Assembly (NCBI GenBank): GCA_965178525.1
Contig: CBCXVS010000070.1
Location: 1-27,508 of the forward strand
DNA from: CBCXVS01 sp965178525
GTDB lineage: Bacteria > Tectomicrobia > Entotheonellia > Entotheonellales > Entotheonellaceae
Direction: 5' to 3'
DNA: 27,508 bases
This document shows, one piece after another, positions 7,898 to 15,278 of this stretch. A program made the position numbers and the translations under genes. How positions within the stretch are numbered: the stretch's first letter is position 1; each line of letters opens with the position of its first letter. The notes beneath the pieces are model-generated. The model saw nothing but the letters and a program-made list of their open reading frames with translations, did not search any database and had not been told where the DNA came from.

Positions 7898-9040
7898 ATG
7901 AGATTCGGTCTGTTTTATCAGATTCAGGTGCCTAAACCGTGGCACGCAGACAGTGAGTTCAAGCGCATTCACGAGGCCTTGGAACAAATTACGTACGCGG
8001 AGGAAATGGGCTTCGACAGCGTGTGGTTCTCGGAGCACCACTTCCGGCCGGTGTGGTCCCACAATAGCGCGCCGGACCTGACGCTAGCCGCCGTCAGCCA
8101 GCGGACCTCGCGCATCCGCTTAGGCATCGGTGTCGTGCTGGCGCCGATCCACCATCCCCTGCATGTTGCGGCTCGCATGGCCACTCTTGACATTCTGAGC
8201 AATGGCCGCGTCGACGTCGGCCTGGGCCGCACGGGCTATCCGTATCAGCTCACGCCGTACGGGACGAACCTGGAAGACACGCGTGGCATGTGGAGCGAGT
8301 TCGCGGAGGTGTTGCCGCGCATCTGGACGGAGGAGGTGGTTGCGCATAACGGCGCCCATTTTCAGATCCCACCCCGGGAAGTTTTGCCAAAACCCGTGCA
8401 AAAGCCCCATCCGCCGCTCTGGTCGGCGTGTTCCAGCGACGAGACGGCTCGGCTAACCGGCAATTTGGGTTTCGGCGCGCTGTTTGGCAGTGAAGGCGGG
8501 CCGCAGAAAGTCGAGGAGCTCATGGGGCTGTACAACGAGGCGCTCGGCGCGGCCGAAGCGCGCCACACCCCGATCACCCGCCGCGCCGCGCTGATGACAG
8601 CCGGTTATTGTCATGAAGACCGCAAGGTCGTGCAGCAGCGCAGCGTCGAACTCATGGGTTGGTACATGGAGCAACAACGGGATCGGGCTCGCCTGGTGTG
8701 GCGTGATTTTGACCCGTCCACGGTGCCGCCGGATTATCAAGGCTACTACGATCGGGATCAGCGCCTCGCCAGCGGTCCCCATCGGGGCGACCCGACGCCG
8801 CAAGAGGTGTTGGAAAAAGGAACGACGTTCTGCGTTGGCACGCCGGACGCGTGTATTCGGTTTATCGAAGCCTACGAAGCGCTCGGTATTGAAGAGGTTT
8901 TTCCCCTCTGTGCCATTGGGCCGGCGGAACACGGCGAGGTGATGAACACCCTTCGCCTCTTTGGGGAGGCGGTGATTCCGCACTTCCGCAAGAAGGAAAG
9001 ACAAGCGGCTTCGGCAACCGCAAGCAGCGGTGCGCACTAA
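7898..9040 (+). CDS. Luciferase-like (LLM class) flavin-dependent monooxygenase
   Basis: A 380-residue protein with the bacterial-luciferase TIM-barrel pattern: MRFGLFYQIQ strand 1, YAEEMGFDSVWFSEHHF (SEHH is the classic luciferase-family motif), SRIRLGIGVVLAPIHHPLHVAARMATLDILSNGRVDVGLGRTGYP, and a C-terminal FCVGTPDACIRFIEAYEALGIEEVFPL. Such enzymes use FMNH2 or F420H2 from a separate reductase to oxygenate an organic substrate, unknown here. AGAAGGA lies upstream of the ATG. Its TAA is immediately followed by repeat element B, then an alcohol dehydrogenase on the same strand, which suggests a shared catabolic transcript. Confidence 0.88.
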   Translation: MRFGLFYQIQVPKPWHADSEFKRIHEALEQITYAEEMGFDSVWFSEHHFRPVWSHNSAPDLTLAAVSQRTSRIRLGIGVVLAPIHHPLHVAARMATLDILSNGRVDVGLGRTGYPYQLTPYGTNLEDTRGMWSEFAEVLPRIWTEEVVAHNGAHFQIPPREVLPKPVQKPHPPLWSACSSDETARLTGNLGFGALFGSEGGPQKVEELMGLYNEALGAAEARHTPITRRAALMTAGYCHEDRKVVQQRSVELMGWYMEQQRDRARLVWRDFDPSTVPPDYQGYYDRDQRLASGPHRGDPTPQEVLEKGTTFCVGTPDACIRFIEAYEALGIEEVFPLCAIGPAEHGEVMNTLRLFGEAVIPHFRKKERQAASATASSGAH

Positions 9041-9126
9041 CAGCTGTTAGCTGTTAGCTGTTAGCTAAAAAAGAAGATAGAAGATTTTTTCTTCCAGAGT
9101 TTTAGCTGATAGCTGATAGCTAAGAA
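9041..9126 (+). repeat. Heptad-repeat hairpin element, copy B
   Basis: Left arm AGCTGTTAGCTGTTAGCT, purine core with AAGAAGATAGAAGATT, right arm AGCTGATAGCTGATAGCT. Each AGCT pairs with an AGCT of the other arm. The triplets GUU (left) and GAU (right) pair as G-U, U-A, U-G in RNA of this strand; the opposite strand would give A-C mismatches. It starts at the base after the monooxygenase stop codon. Confidence 0.88.
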
Positions 9127-9181
9127 CTTTATTGTGACCCGTTTTATGTGGAGCGGTACTGCGTGTAGAGGAGGGCAAGCC

Positions 9182-10225
9182 ATGTCTACCATGAAAGCCG
9201 CCTTTTTCGACGGTGATTCGTCCATGATGCTGGCGGATCTGCAGACACCGGAGCCTGGCGCCGGCGATGTCATCATCCGCGTCCGCGCCACCGGTATTTG
9301 TGGCTCCGACCTGCTCATGAATGCCGACAAGACCGAGCCCGATGCCATTCCTTTTGGCCACGAAGTAGCGGGAGAGATCGCTGCCATCGGCGCCGGGATC
9401 GACGCGTCCTTGCTGGGACGTCGCGTGGCCATCGAGACCATCGGCCAGGGGTTGGCGTGCGCGGCCTGCTGGTATTGTCGGCAGGGACAGTTCCGGCAGT
9501 GTCTGAACAAAGTGCCGAATGAGGGAGGTGGCTTCGCCCAGTACATGAAGCGCCGCGCCATTGGTTGCTATCCGTTGCCGGATACTCTATCGTGGGAGGC
9601 GGGCGCGTTGGTCGAACCCCTCGCGGTCTCCGTCCATGGTGTACGTCGAGGACAGATGCAAGGCGGCGAGACGGTTGCCGTGCTGGGGTCTGGCAATATC
9701 GGCTTGACCGCGATCGCTGCCGCACGCGCGCTCGGAGCTGGCAAGGTCTTGGCCACGGCTCGTCACGAGCAGCAAGCGGTGATGGCAAAGCGTCTCGGCG
9801 CTGACGAAGTCCTGCCGCCGGATGGCCCGCAGTTGCAGGAAGCGCTCGAGGCCACAACCGATGGCCGCGGCGCCGATGTGACGATCGAGACGGTAGGTGG
9901 CCGCAGCGGTGCGACCCTGGAGCAGGCGATCGAGGTCACGCGTATGCAGGGCCGGATCGTTATCCTGGGCGGCTTCCGCCGGCCCATTACGACGGATTGG
10001 CTCTCGCCCTTGCTGAAGGAACAGTCTATCATTTTCTCGTCATGTTACAGCATTATGCATGGTCAACATGATTATGAGGTGGCCATTGACATGCTGGCGT
10101 CGGGCAGAGTGCCGCTAGAACAAATTGTGACGCACAAGTTCCCGCTCGAGGAGATTGCACAGGGCTTCGATACCGCATATGACAAGACCACAGGATCGAT
10201 CAAGGTGCAAATTCACCAGCCCTAA
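9182..10225 (+). CDS. Zinc-dependent medium-chain alcohol dehydrogenase
   Basis: A 347-residue MDR-superfamily dehydrogenase. Catalytic zinc ligands are Cys40 (GICGSD) and His60-Glu61 in the GHEVAGEI motif, with Glu145 in LVEPLAV. Structural zinc is bound by Cys93, 96, 99 and 107 (C-x2-C-x2-C-x7-C). The Rossmann NAD(P) motif is GSGNIG at 169-174. It resembles the sorbitol/threonine-dehydrogenase branch and should oxidise a secondary alcohol or polyol. The open frame reaches 9134, but GGAGGG just before the ATG at 9182 fixes the start. Repeat copies B and C flank the gene, and a deleted dehydrogenase gene of the same superfamily follows. Confidence 0.9.
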   Translation: MSTMKAAFFDGDSSMMLADLQTPEPGAGDVIIRVRATGICGSDLLMNADKTEPDAIPFGHEVAGEIAAIGAGIDASLLGRRVAIETIGQGLACAACWYCRQGQFRQCLNKVPNEGGGFAQYMKRRAIGCYPLPDTLSWEAGALVEPLAVSVHGVRRGQMQGGETVAVLGSGNIGLTAIAAARALGAGKVLATARHEQQAVMAKRLGADEVLPPDGPQLQEALEATTDGRGADVTIETVGGRSGATLEQAIEVTRMQGRIVILGGFRRPITTDWLSPLLKEQSIIFSSCYSIMHGQHDYEVAIDMLASGRVPLEQIVTHKFPLEEIAQGFDTAYDKTTGSIKVQIHQP

Positions 10226-10234
10226 GTGCTGTTG

Positions 10235-10338
10235 AAAAGCTATTAGCGATTAGCTGTCAGCTATTAGCTAAAGAAGAGAATGTAAGATTTCTTCTTCCAG
10301 TTTTTTAGCTAATAGCTATTAGCTAATAGCTATTAGCT
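10235..10338 (+). repeat. Heptad-repeat hairpin element, copy C
   Basis: Left arm runs AGCTATTAGC-GATTAGCTGTCAGCTATTAGCT; right arm is AGCT repeated with AAT, ATT, AAT, ATT between units; the core is AAGAAGAGAATGTAAGATTT. It starts 9 nt after the dehydrogenase stop codon. Its inter-AGCT triplets differ from copies B and D, and the left ATT next to the core matches right AAT by full Watson-Crick pairing. Confidence 0.85.
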
Positions 10339-10353
10339 TGATAAGGAGTATGT

Positions 10354-10715
10354 ATGCGTGCGGTGGTGTTTGTCGGGGATCGGCAGTTAGCGTTGCGGGA
10401 ATTTCCCGACCCGACACCGGGGCCGGGTGAGGTCATCCTGGAGATCAAAGCGTCGGGCATGTATGTTTTGTCGGTGAAGGCAATACCGTGACTCTGGACG
10501 TCAGTCAAGATATGCTTCGCAAGCAGCTCACCATGATGGCATCCTGGACGTTTAGCAGCGTCGGCCAGAGCGATTGTGCGCGTTTCATCGTCGAGCGCAA
10601 TGTGGCGGTGGATCGGCTTTTCACCCATCGCTTTAGCTTGGATCAGGCAGAGGAAGCCTATCAGCTTTTTGATACGCAGACGACGGGCAAAGGGAGTTTC
10701 CCGCCTGGTGGATAG
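10354..10715 (+). pseudogene. Remnant of a second zinc alcohol dehydrogenase with a large internal deletion
   Basis: AAGGAG at 10343 precedes ATG 10354, and the first 37 codons read as an MDR N-terminus (MRAVVFVGDRQLALREFPDP...KASGM). The sequence then jumps within about 5 bases (10459-10464) to a C-terminal MDR segment in another frame: CFVGEGNTVTLDVSQDMLRKQL...DQAEEAYQLFDTQTTGKG, ending at 10715. Relative to the normal length of about 340 residues, some 220 codons are missing, including the zinc lobe and NAD-binding domain, so no active enzyme can be made. The first frame stops at TGA 10489-10491. The join lies in ATGT, which may be microhomology. Confidence 0.8.
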
Positions 10716-10817
10716 GATCGTCTATATGGCACGCGCAGCGTGTTGCGGATACTCCCATAGATACATGGCAGCGCATGCCTGGCCGACCTCGGGCATGACG
10801 CGCGGAGGATCAGGCGC

Positions 10818-12140
10818 ATGGCTCCTCAGACCACATCGGCTCCACGATTCTTTTACGGCTGGATCATTCTAGCGGCCACCTCACTCATGACCATGGTGTC
10901 GTCCGGCACCCTGATGGCCTTTGGGGTTTTCATTAATCCAATGGCGGAAGACCTGGGGTGGTCGCACAGCATCTTGTCCTTCAGCTATGCTATCTCGTCG
11001 ATTGTCAGCGGCCTGGGGCTCCTGGCGGTGGGATCGCTCATGCATACCCATAGCATACGCTCGCTCATCTTCTGGGGCTGTCTCATCCACGGTGTGGGCT
11101 TGTACCTGACCAGCACGGTCACGACGGTGGGAGCATTCTATTTTTGGTATGGGCTGGTCGCCTCGCTCGGGCGCAGTGTGTTCATCCTGGCGAGCACCAC
11201 CCTGATTACGCGCTGGTTTGAAAAACGGCGAGCGACGGCTATGGGTCTCACCATGGCGGGAAGCGGTCTGGGGCCGTTTATTTTCTCGCCCGTTGTCACC
11301 TGGATCATCCTGCGCTGGGACTGGCAGACGGCCTTTGCGATTCAAAGCATTGTCATGACGGCTATCGTGCTGTTGATGTGCCTCATTCTGCGGAATTACC
11401 CAAGCGATATGGGCCTCAGGCCCTATGGCGCGGCACCAGCGGCGACGCCACCTTCGCCGACGCCAGCACCAGCGGCGCCAGCGCGCTCGGCCGATTCGGT
11501 CGGCCAGTTATGGCGTCGTGTCTTGAGCATGCAGGGGTTCTGGACGATGGCGTTCATCAACTTTTTTTGCTGCGTATGCCACTCTGTGCCGCTCGTCCAC
11601 GTCGTCGGGTTCGCGCAAAATGCGGGTCTTTCCGCGTTTGCGGCGGCCTGGGTCTTGTCTATCATGTCGCTGTCCTCGATTGTGGGGCGTGTCGCCTGGG
11701 GCGTCTTTGCCGACCGTCACGGCGCCCGCCTGACTATGATTGTGACGCTCTTTCTTCAGGGCAGCTTGATTCTCTGGCTGGTCAACGCCCAGGATCCGGT
11801 GATTTTCTTCCTCTATGCCGTCGTCTGGGGCTTTGGCTTCGGCGGCGTCAACACACAGTACGGCGTGGTGGCGCGTGAGATGTACGGGCAACGCTACTTC
11901 GGCCCCGGGTTTTCAGGCCAGATGTGCTTCTCCATGATCGGCATGGCGGTCGGCGGCTTTCTTGGCGGCTATCTCTTCGATATATCGCACAGCTACGTCA
12001 CCTCATGGCTCATCAGTTTTCTCGCTGGGCTCATTTCGTCGCTATTGGCGATGGATCTATTGCTGCAAGGCGAACAGGTTCGCGCCGCACAGACGGTGAG
12101 CAGCACGGAGACGGTGAGCCCTGCCCGCACCACCGGATAG
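10818..12140 (+). CDS. MFS transporter of the OFA/monocarboxylate type
   Basis: A 440-residue protein with twelve predicted helices and the opening FFYGWIILAATSLMTMVSSG-like segment of the oxalate/formate antiporter and monocarboxylate branch of the major facilitator superfamily. Helix 4 is preceded by FYFWYGLVASLG, and RWFEKRRATAMGL is the loop 4/5 motif typical of this branch. The central cytoplasmic loop (about 203-225) is Ala/Pro-rich. The C-terminal half contains GRVAWGVFADRHGARL, the second copy of the G-x-x-x-D-R-x-G-R motif. It presumably moves a carboxylate used or produced by the upstream monooxygenase/dehydrogenase genes. GGAGGATCAG precedes the ATG. Confidence 0.87.
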   Translation: MAPQTTSAPRFFYGWIILAATSLMTMVSSGTLMAFGVFINPMAEDLGWSHSILSFSYAISSIVSGLGLLAVGSLMHTHSIRSLIFWGCLIHGVGLYLTSTVTTVGAFYFWYGLVASLGRSVFILASTTLITRWFEKRRATAMGLTMAGSGLGPFIFSPVVTWIILRWDWQTAFAIQSIVMTAIVLLMCLILRNYPSDMGLRPYGAAPAATPPSPTPAPAAPARSADSVGQLWRRVLSMQGFWTMAFINFFCCVCHSVPLVHVVGFAQNAGLSAFAAAWVLSIMSLSSIVGRVAWGVFADRHGARLTMIVTLFLQGSLILWLVNAQDPVIFFLYAVVWGFGFGGVNTQYGVVAREMYGQRYFGPGFSGQMCFSMIGMAVGGFLGGYLFDISHSYVTSWLISFLAGLISSLLAMDLLLQGEQVRAAQTVSSTETVSPARTTG

Positions 12141-12203
12141 CAGCTCCATACGCCATGGGAGAATCTGCGGACGGCTTTGCCTTGACGCCCTGCCCCACCC
12201 CAG

Positions 12204-12248
12204 AAAAAATAGAAACGTCTGCCGGAATAATCCAAACCGGCCGACGTT
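12204..12248 (-). terminator. Rho-independent terminator for the small Trp/Arg-rich gene
   Basis: Stem 12214-12225 pairs with 12237-12248 (12 bp, one mismatch, 11-nt loop). On the minus strand it is followed by TCTATTTTTT (12204-12213), a proper U-tract. It also lies downstream of the convergent MFS gene, but the plus strand has no U-run. Confidence 0.6.
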
Positions 12249-12254
12249 CCCATA

Positions 12255-12291
12255 GTTGTGTGCCGTGTATCTTCCCTTCGCGGCACACAAC
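12255..12291. other. Perfect 11-bp inverted repeat with 15-nt loop
   Basis: GTTGTGTGCCG (12255-12265) and CGGCACACAAC (12281-12291) are exact reverse complements. This is the middle of three adjacent hairpins between convergent genes. No U-tract on either side. Confidence 0.7.
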
Positions 12292-12303
12292 TCTCTGGCA
12301 CGA

Positions 12304-12348
12304 CCTGTTCCCAGGGTGTACAATATCCTGCTTCGCCCTGGGAACAGG
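12304..12348. other. Perfect 13-bp inverted repeat with 19-nt loop
   Basis: CCTGTTCCCAGGG (12304-12316) and CCCTGGGAACAGG (12336-12348) are exact reverse complements. This is the third hairpin in the group, 17 bp from the stop codon of the small minus-strand gene. It could stabilise that transcript's 3' end. Confidence 0.7.
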
Positions 12349-12364
12349 GTTCCGTATCTTTGCT

Positions 12365-12583
12365 CTACATACGGCGTAAGCGCCGCATCTGCCCCATCCA
12401 GCGGACATAATGGCGGAACGCGCGGCGCTGCGCCCGCTGCCGGAAAAAGGCCACAACGGTACGCCACGTCACCTCATGCATCGGAATGCCAGCGTAGGTC
12501 TCCAGACGCCAGGCATAATAGCGCCAGGGCCAATGCCATGGCTTCCAGAACGGACGCGGGCGAAATCGCCACAAATGCCACAT
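12365..12583 (-). CDS. Small Trp- and Arg-rich basic protein of unknown function
   Basis: 72 residues with 9 Trp and 16 Arg, very basic. The N-terminal third is aromatic and Pro-rich (WRFRPRPFWKPWHWPWRYY); the C-terminal half is a likely amphipathic helix rich in Arg (FFRQRAQRRAFRHYVRWMG). A strong GAGGAG six bases before the ATG at 12583 and a terminator with U-tract downstream argue that it is a real gene despite its size. I do not recognise the family. The composition would suit membrane-surface or nucleic-acid binding, which is a guess. Confidence 0.65.
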   Translation of the reverse strand: MWHLWRFRPRPFWKPWHWPWRYYAWRLETYAGIPMHEVTWRTVVAFFRQRAQRRAFRHYVRWMGQMRRLRRM

Positions 12584-12649
12584 GACAAACTCCTCATGGG
12601 ATCTTTTCTCTTTTCCTGGCTCGCCACAAGACATCCCACAAAATTCCGC

Positions 12650-12679
12650 TATAATATACCGGTATGTGAGACATATTAT
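12650..12679. promoter_or_regulatory. AT-rich promoter/operator region shared by divergent genes
   Basis: TATAAT at 12650-12655 is an exact -10 hexamer for the plus-strand membrane protein gene (no clear -35). The palindrome ATACCGGTAT (12656-12665), the inverted repeat TATGT-GAG-ACATA (12663-12675) and outer ATAATAT/ATATTAT arms (12651-12657, 12673-12679) overlap it. The divergent minus-strand small gene starts at 12583, so this site could serve both. Confidence 0.35.
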
Positions 12680-12680
12680 T

Positions 12681-12706
12681 CATTCCGCATTCCGCATTCC
12701 GCATTC
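12681..12706. repeat. Short tandem heptamer CATTCCG, about 3.7 copies
   Basis: CATTCCG is repeated three times (12681-12701), followed by CATTC. It sits 13 bp before the ATG of the membrane protein, in place of a good Shine-Dalgarno. Its unit differs from the AGCT heptads elsewhere in the window. Confidence 0.8.
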
Positions 12707-12718
12707 GATAGGTTGCTC

Positions 12719-13714
12719 ATGCGCACCACCTGGACGCGTTGCATTCCCTGGGTCATCACCGCTGCCATCTTTGCCATCATTTTCTGGCGCATTCCCCTCG
12801 CCGAGGTCTTCGAGGCCCTACAACAGGTACGCCCCCTGCCCTATCTCGCACTCATGGCGCCATACAGCCTATTCTACTGCCTGGTCGACACGTTCGTGTT
12901 GTCACGGGCCCTGCAGTGGTTTCACCGGCCTGTGGCTTACGGACGGCTTTTGCCGATACGCGCCTCCTCCTACATTTTATCCTTACTCAACCCAGGCCTT
13001 GGGCAGGGCGGCCTCGCATTTTATGTGCATCGGCGGGAAGCACTGCCGTTTTTAGCTCTAGCCGGAACGTTGCTCTTTCTGGCCGTCATGGAATTTTGCC
13101 AACTTGCCCTCTATGCCTCCCTGGGTATCGTCGTATTTTATTCCCATCTCTTTGGGGACTTTGCGCCACTCTACATCGGATTGGCAGCTGTTGTGGGGTT
13201 TGGCCTGTTGCTGCTTCACAAAGGTATTGATCCGTTGGACAAGCTATTGGCGCGGTTTGGAAAACGCCGGCAGTGGCGCCCTACGGAGCTGCTGGATACG
13301 CTCCGGCAGGCGCGGTTTCGTCACGTGGCCCAGATCCTTTTGTACAAGGCGCCCAACTTTTTGCTCGCCGTTGTCGTGCATTATTTTGCCTTGCAACTCT
13401 TTGGCGTCCATGTCCCTTTCACGCGCCTTTTCGCCCAGCTGCCCATCGTCTTTCTCGTCGCCTCCTTACCCATTACCGTGGCCCATTTGGGCACATCGCA
13501 GGCAGCCTGGCTCTATTTTTTCGCCGACTATGGCGACGCCTCCCAGATTCTGGCCTACAGTCTGGTGGCCCACGTCACCTTCATGGTGCTAAATAGTCTG
13601 ATCGGTTTGGCCTTTTTGCCTTTGGCGCTCCGCGGCTTACACGGCGCGACCGCAGGAGCAGATGATAAAGACGTTCTGCGCCCGACACCCATGCCAGAAG
13701 CGCCAAAGCCATGA
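12719..13714 (+). CDS. Flippase-like integral membrane protein (lysylphosphatidylglycerol synthase TM / UPF0104 type)
   Basis: A 331-residue polytopic membrane protein with about eight helices and the pattern of the LPG-synthase transmembrane domain family: an N-terminal helix with the short IPLAEVFEALQQVRPLPYLAL segment, a central SYILSLLNPGLGQGGLAFYVHRREALP, and the late conserved PIVFLVASLPITVAHLGTSQAAWLYFF, corresponding to the family's L-P-I-S-xx-G-x-G-xx-E stretch. Members flip or modify lipids. The open frame begins far upstream (12410), but upstream codons lie over the divergent small gene. ATG 12719 starts directly before the first helix, although its Shine-Dalgarno is weak. Its 3' end overlaps the convergent phosphatidyltransferase by 134 bp. 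Confidence 0.75.
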   Translation: MRTTWTRCIPWVITAAIFAIIFWRIPLAEVFEALQQVRPLPYLALMAPYSLFYCLVDTFVLSRALQWFHRPVAYGRLLPIRASSYILSLLNPGLGQGGLAFYVHRREALPFLALAGTLLFLAVMEFCQLALYASLGIVVFYSHLFGDFAPLYIGLAAVVGFGLLLLHKGIDPLDKLLARFGKRRQWRPTELLDTLRQARFRHVAQILLYKAPNFLLAVVVHYFALQLFGVHVPFTRLFAQLPIVFLVASLPITVAHLGTSQAAWLYFFADYGDASQILAYSLVAHVTFMVLNSLIGLAFLPLALRGLHGATAGADDKDVLRPTPMPEAPKP

Positions 13715-14225
13715 AGCAGCCTTGCAGGAGAGGCGCTGGAATAACGGCTTGGCCAAGGCACAGTTGGGCCGTCACCAGCCCGACGGCGCCATAGTTGAGC
13801 ACACCGCCCAGATGGCCCAGACGGCTGCCAACCAATGTCGGTTGGGACTGGCTGGCGGTGAGCCACCAGGAGTGCAGCATATAGAGCCCAAAGGCCCAGG
13901 TGATCGCGGCCGGTAGCCACCAGGGGACTAGGCGGAGCGTCACAAAAAATCCAAGGGCTGTGAGAATGAAGAGCACATCGCATGTATGGTCTAACACGCG
14001 TCCGAGTGGGCTCTCTTGCCGCAGGCGGCGGGCCATCCAGCCATCGAGCATATCGCTGGCGACAATGAGTCCGAAGACGAGGCATGCACCCATACGGCTC
14101 CATAGCGCTGCCGATTGATCGGCATGATCGCAGAGCCACACGAACGGTCCCGTCCAGACCGGTCGGAGGAGGGTCAGTCCGTTGGGGTAAGTCCAAAGGC
14201 GGCGGGCATGGGCACACGTTTCCAT
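13581..14225 (-). CDS. CDP-alcohol phosphatidyltransferase family protein
   Basis: A 214-residue membrane protein carrying the complete CDP-alcohol phosphatidyltransferase signature D-G-x2-A-R-x8-G-x3-D-x3-D: Asp61, Gly62, Ala65, Arg66, Gly75, Asp79, Asp83. These residues bind the metal and CDP moiety. Five or six helices follow. It transfers a phosphatidyl (or related) group from a CDP-linked donor to an alcohol such as glycerol phosphate or an inositol/choline type acceptor; the acceptor cannot be told. Start ATG 14225 is the methionine before the conserved TYPNGLTLLRP segment. The last 44 codons overlap the convergent flippase-like gene. Confidence 0.87.
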   Translation of the reverse strand: METCAHARRLWTYPNGLTLLRPVWTGPFVWLCDHADQSAALWSRMGACLVFGLIVASDMLDGWMARRLRQESPLGRVLDHTCDVLFILTALGFFVTLRLVPWWLPAAITWAFGLYMLHSWWLTASQSQPTLVGSRLGHLGGVLNYGAVGLVTAQLCLGQAVIPAPLLQGCFMALALLAWVSGAERLYHLLLRSRRVSRGAPKAKRPNRSDYLAP

Positions 14226-14259
14226 AACGCAACCCTCTGTATGTGACCGAGCATTTTTA

Positions 14260-14289
14260 TTGACAGATTCTATACCAATAGAGTACAAA
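14260..14289 (+). promoter_or_regulatory. Candidate sigma-70 promoter for the double-YggT gene
   Basis: Exact TTGACA (14260-14265), 18-nt spacer, TACAAA (14284-14289), about 112 nt before the ATG at 14402. A small CCTCC/GGAGG hairpin lies in the presumed leader. Confidence 0.4.
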
Positions 14290-14401
14290 CATGGTTGGCA
14301 AGCACTTTACAGCAACACATATCCATCTGCACGTGTCTCCGTCCTCCACAGGCGGAGGGCAACGCGAACGCACATGATTTTATAACTGAAAGAGATTCCC
14401 A

Positions 14402-15226
14402 ATGGGTAGAGGCGACAATTTCATCCTAGCCTTGCTGAATTTTATTATCAACTTCTATATTTTTCTTTACTTTGTGAGGATATTTATCACCGAACGTGAG
14501 CGCTATGATGACTTGCTCGGCATGGTATGCCGGGCCACGGATCCGGTGCTCAGATTTCTGGGGTCATCGTTTCGCGTGGGCAACGTGAATTTGGCGCCGC
14601 TGTTGGTGATATTCGTCCTCTTGATTCTCAAGGGCTTGCTTAGGGTTGAGGACAGCATTCTGGACGCCGTGAAAAGCTTTGTGAACTTTTTATTTCAAGC
14701 GTATGTCTTGATCCTGATTATCATCATGGGGTACCGGGAATATTACGTCAATCCGATCACCAGTTTCGGTCAGCGTCTGGTGAATCCGATTCGCGCCGTT
14801 GCCGCAAACTTCTCACGCAATCTTATGACGGTTAATATCAGCTCGATCGTGATCTTGGTGCTCCTGCACACCTGTGTGGTGTTCATCCTGAACGGTATGA
14901 TCGGCACGCCGTCGGCGAATGCGTTCCAACACGCCTTCATCGGTCCGCTCAAGGATCCAGGCAGCCTGCGCTTGATCGTGGGTCTCGCGACCTTCTATGT
15001 CTATGCCATTATCGTCAATGCCGTCGTTTCCTGGGGTAGTCCCGATCCGCTCAATCCCCTCGTGCAACTGCTGCGGTTTCTGACCGCGCCGCTGGTCGAC
15101 CCATTCCGGCGTTTTATCCCACCGCTGGGTGGCATGTTGGATATTTCTCCCATTTTTGCGATCTTCCTCCTGATGTTTGTGGTGCAGCCCATTGGACACA
15201 AACTCTTAGATGTCTTTGGGCCATGA
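14402..15226 (+). CDS. YggT-family membrane protein with two tandem YggT units
   Basis: A 274-residue membrane protein. The C-terminal half has the standard YggT pattern: VVSWGSPDPLNPLVQLLRFLTAPLVDPFRRFIPPLGG, then DISPIFAIFLLMF. The N-terminal half repeats it in diverged form (MVCRATDPVLRFLGSSFR, then NLAPLLVIFVLLI). Known YggT proteins are about 90-190 residues, have one or two such units and sit in the cytoplasmic membrane; roles in osmotic tolerance and in organising division or chloroplast nucleoids are reported. About four to six helices. The ATG is preceded by AAGAGA with fair spacing. It is followed after 52 bp by the SsuD-like gene on the same strand. Confidence 0.8.
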   Translation: MGRGDNFILALLNFIINFYIFLYFVRIFITERERYDDLLGMVCRATDPVLRFLGSSFRVGNVNLAPLLVIFVLLILKGLLRVEDSILDAVKSFVNFLFQAYVLILIIIMGYREYYVNPITSFGQRLVNPIRAVAANFSRNLMTVNISSIVILVLLHTCVVFILNGMIGTPSANAFQHAFIGPLKDPGSLRLIVGLATFYVYAIIVNAVVSWGSPDPLNPLVQLLRFLTAPLVDPFRRFIPPLGGMLDISPIFAIFLLMFVVQPIGHKLLDVFGP

Positions 15227-15278
15227 CGGCATCGCCAGTCATGCAGAATCCGGGAGCATACCCTGAGAAGGAAATGCC

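Noticed and set aside
9041..10338. CRISPR array from the AGCT-rich repeats
   Set aside because: The units are 7 bp with 3-bp variable parts, arranged as two arms of a hairpin. There are no 25-40 bp repeats with unique spacers and no cas genes.
12255..12348. Integron attC sites in the hairpin cluster
   Set aside because: Stem ends lack the RYYYAAC/GTTRRRY core sites, and no integrase or cassette-like gene order is present.
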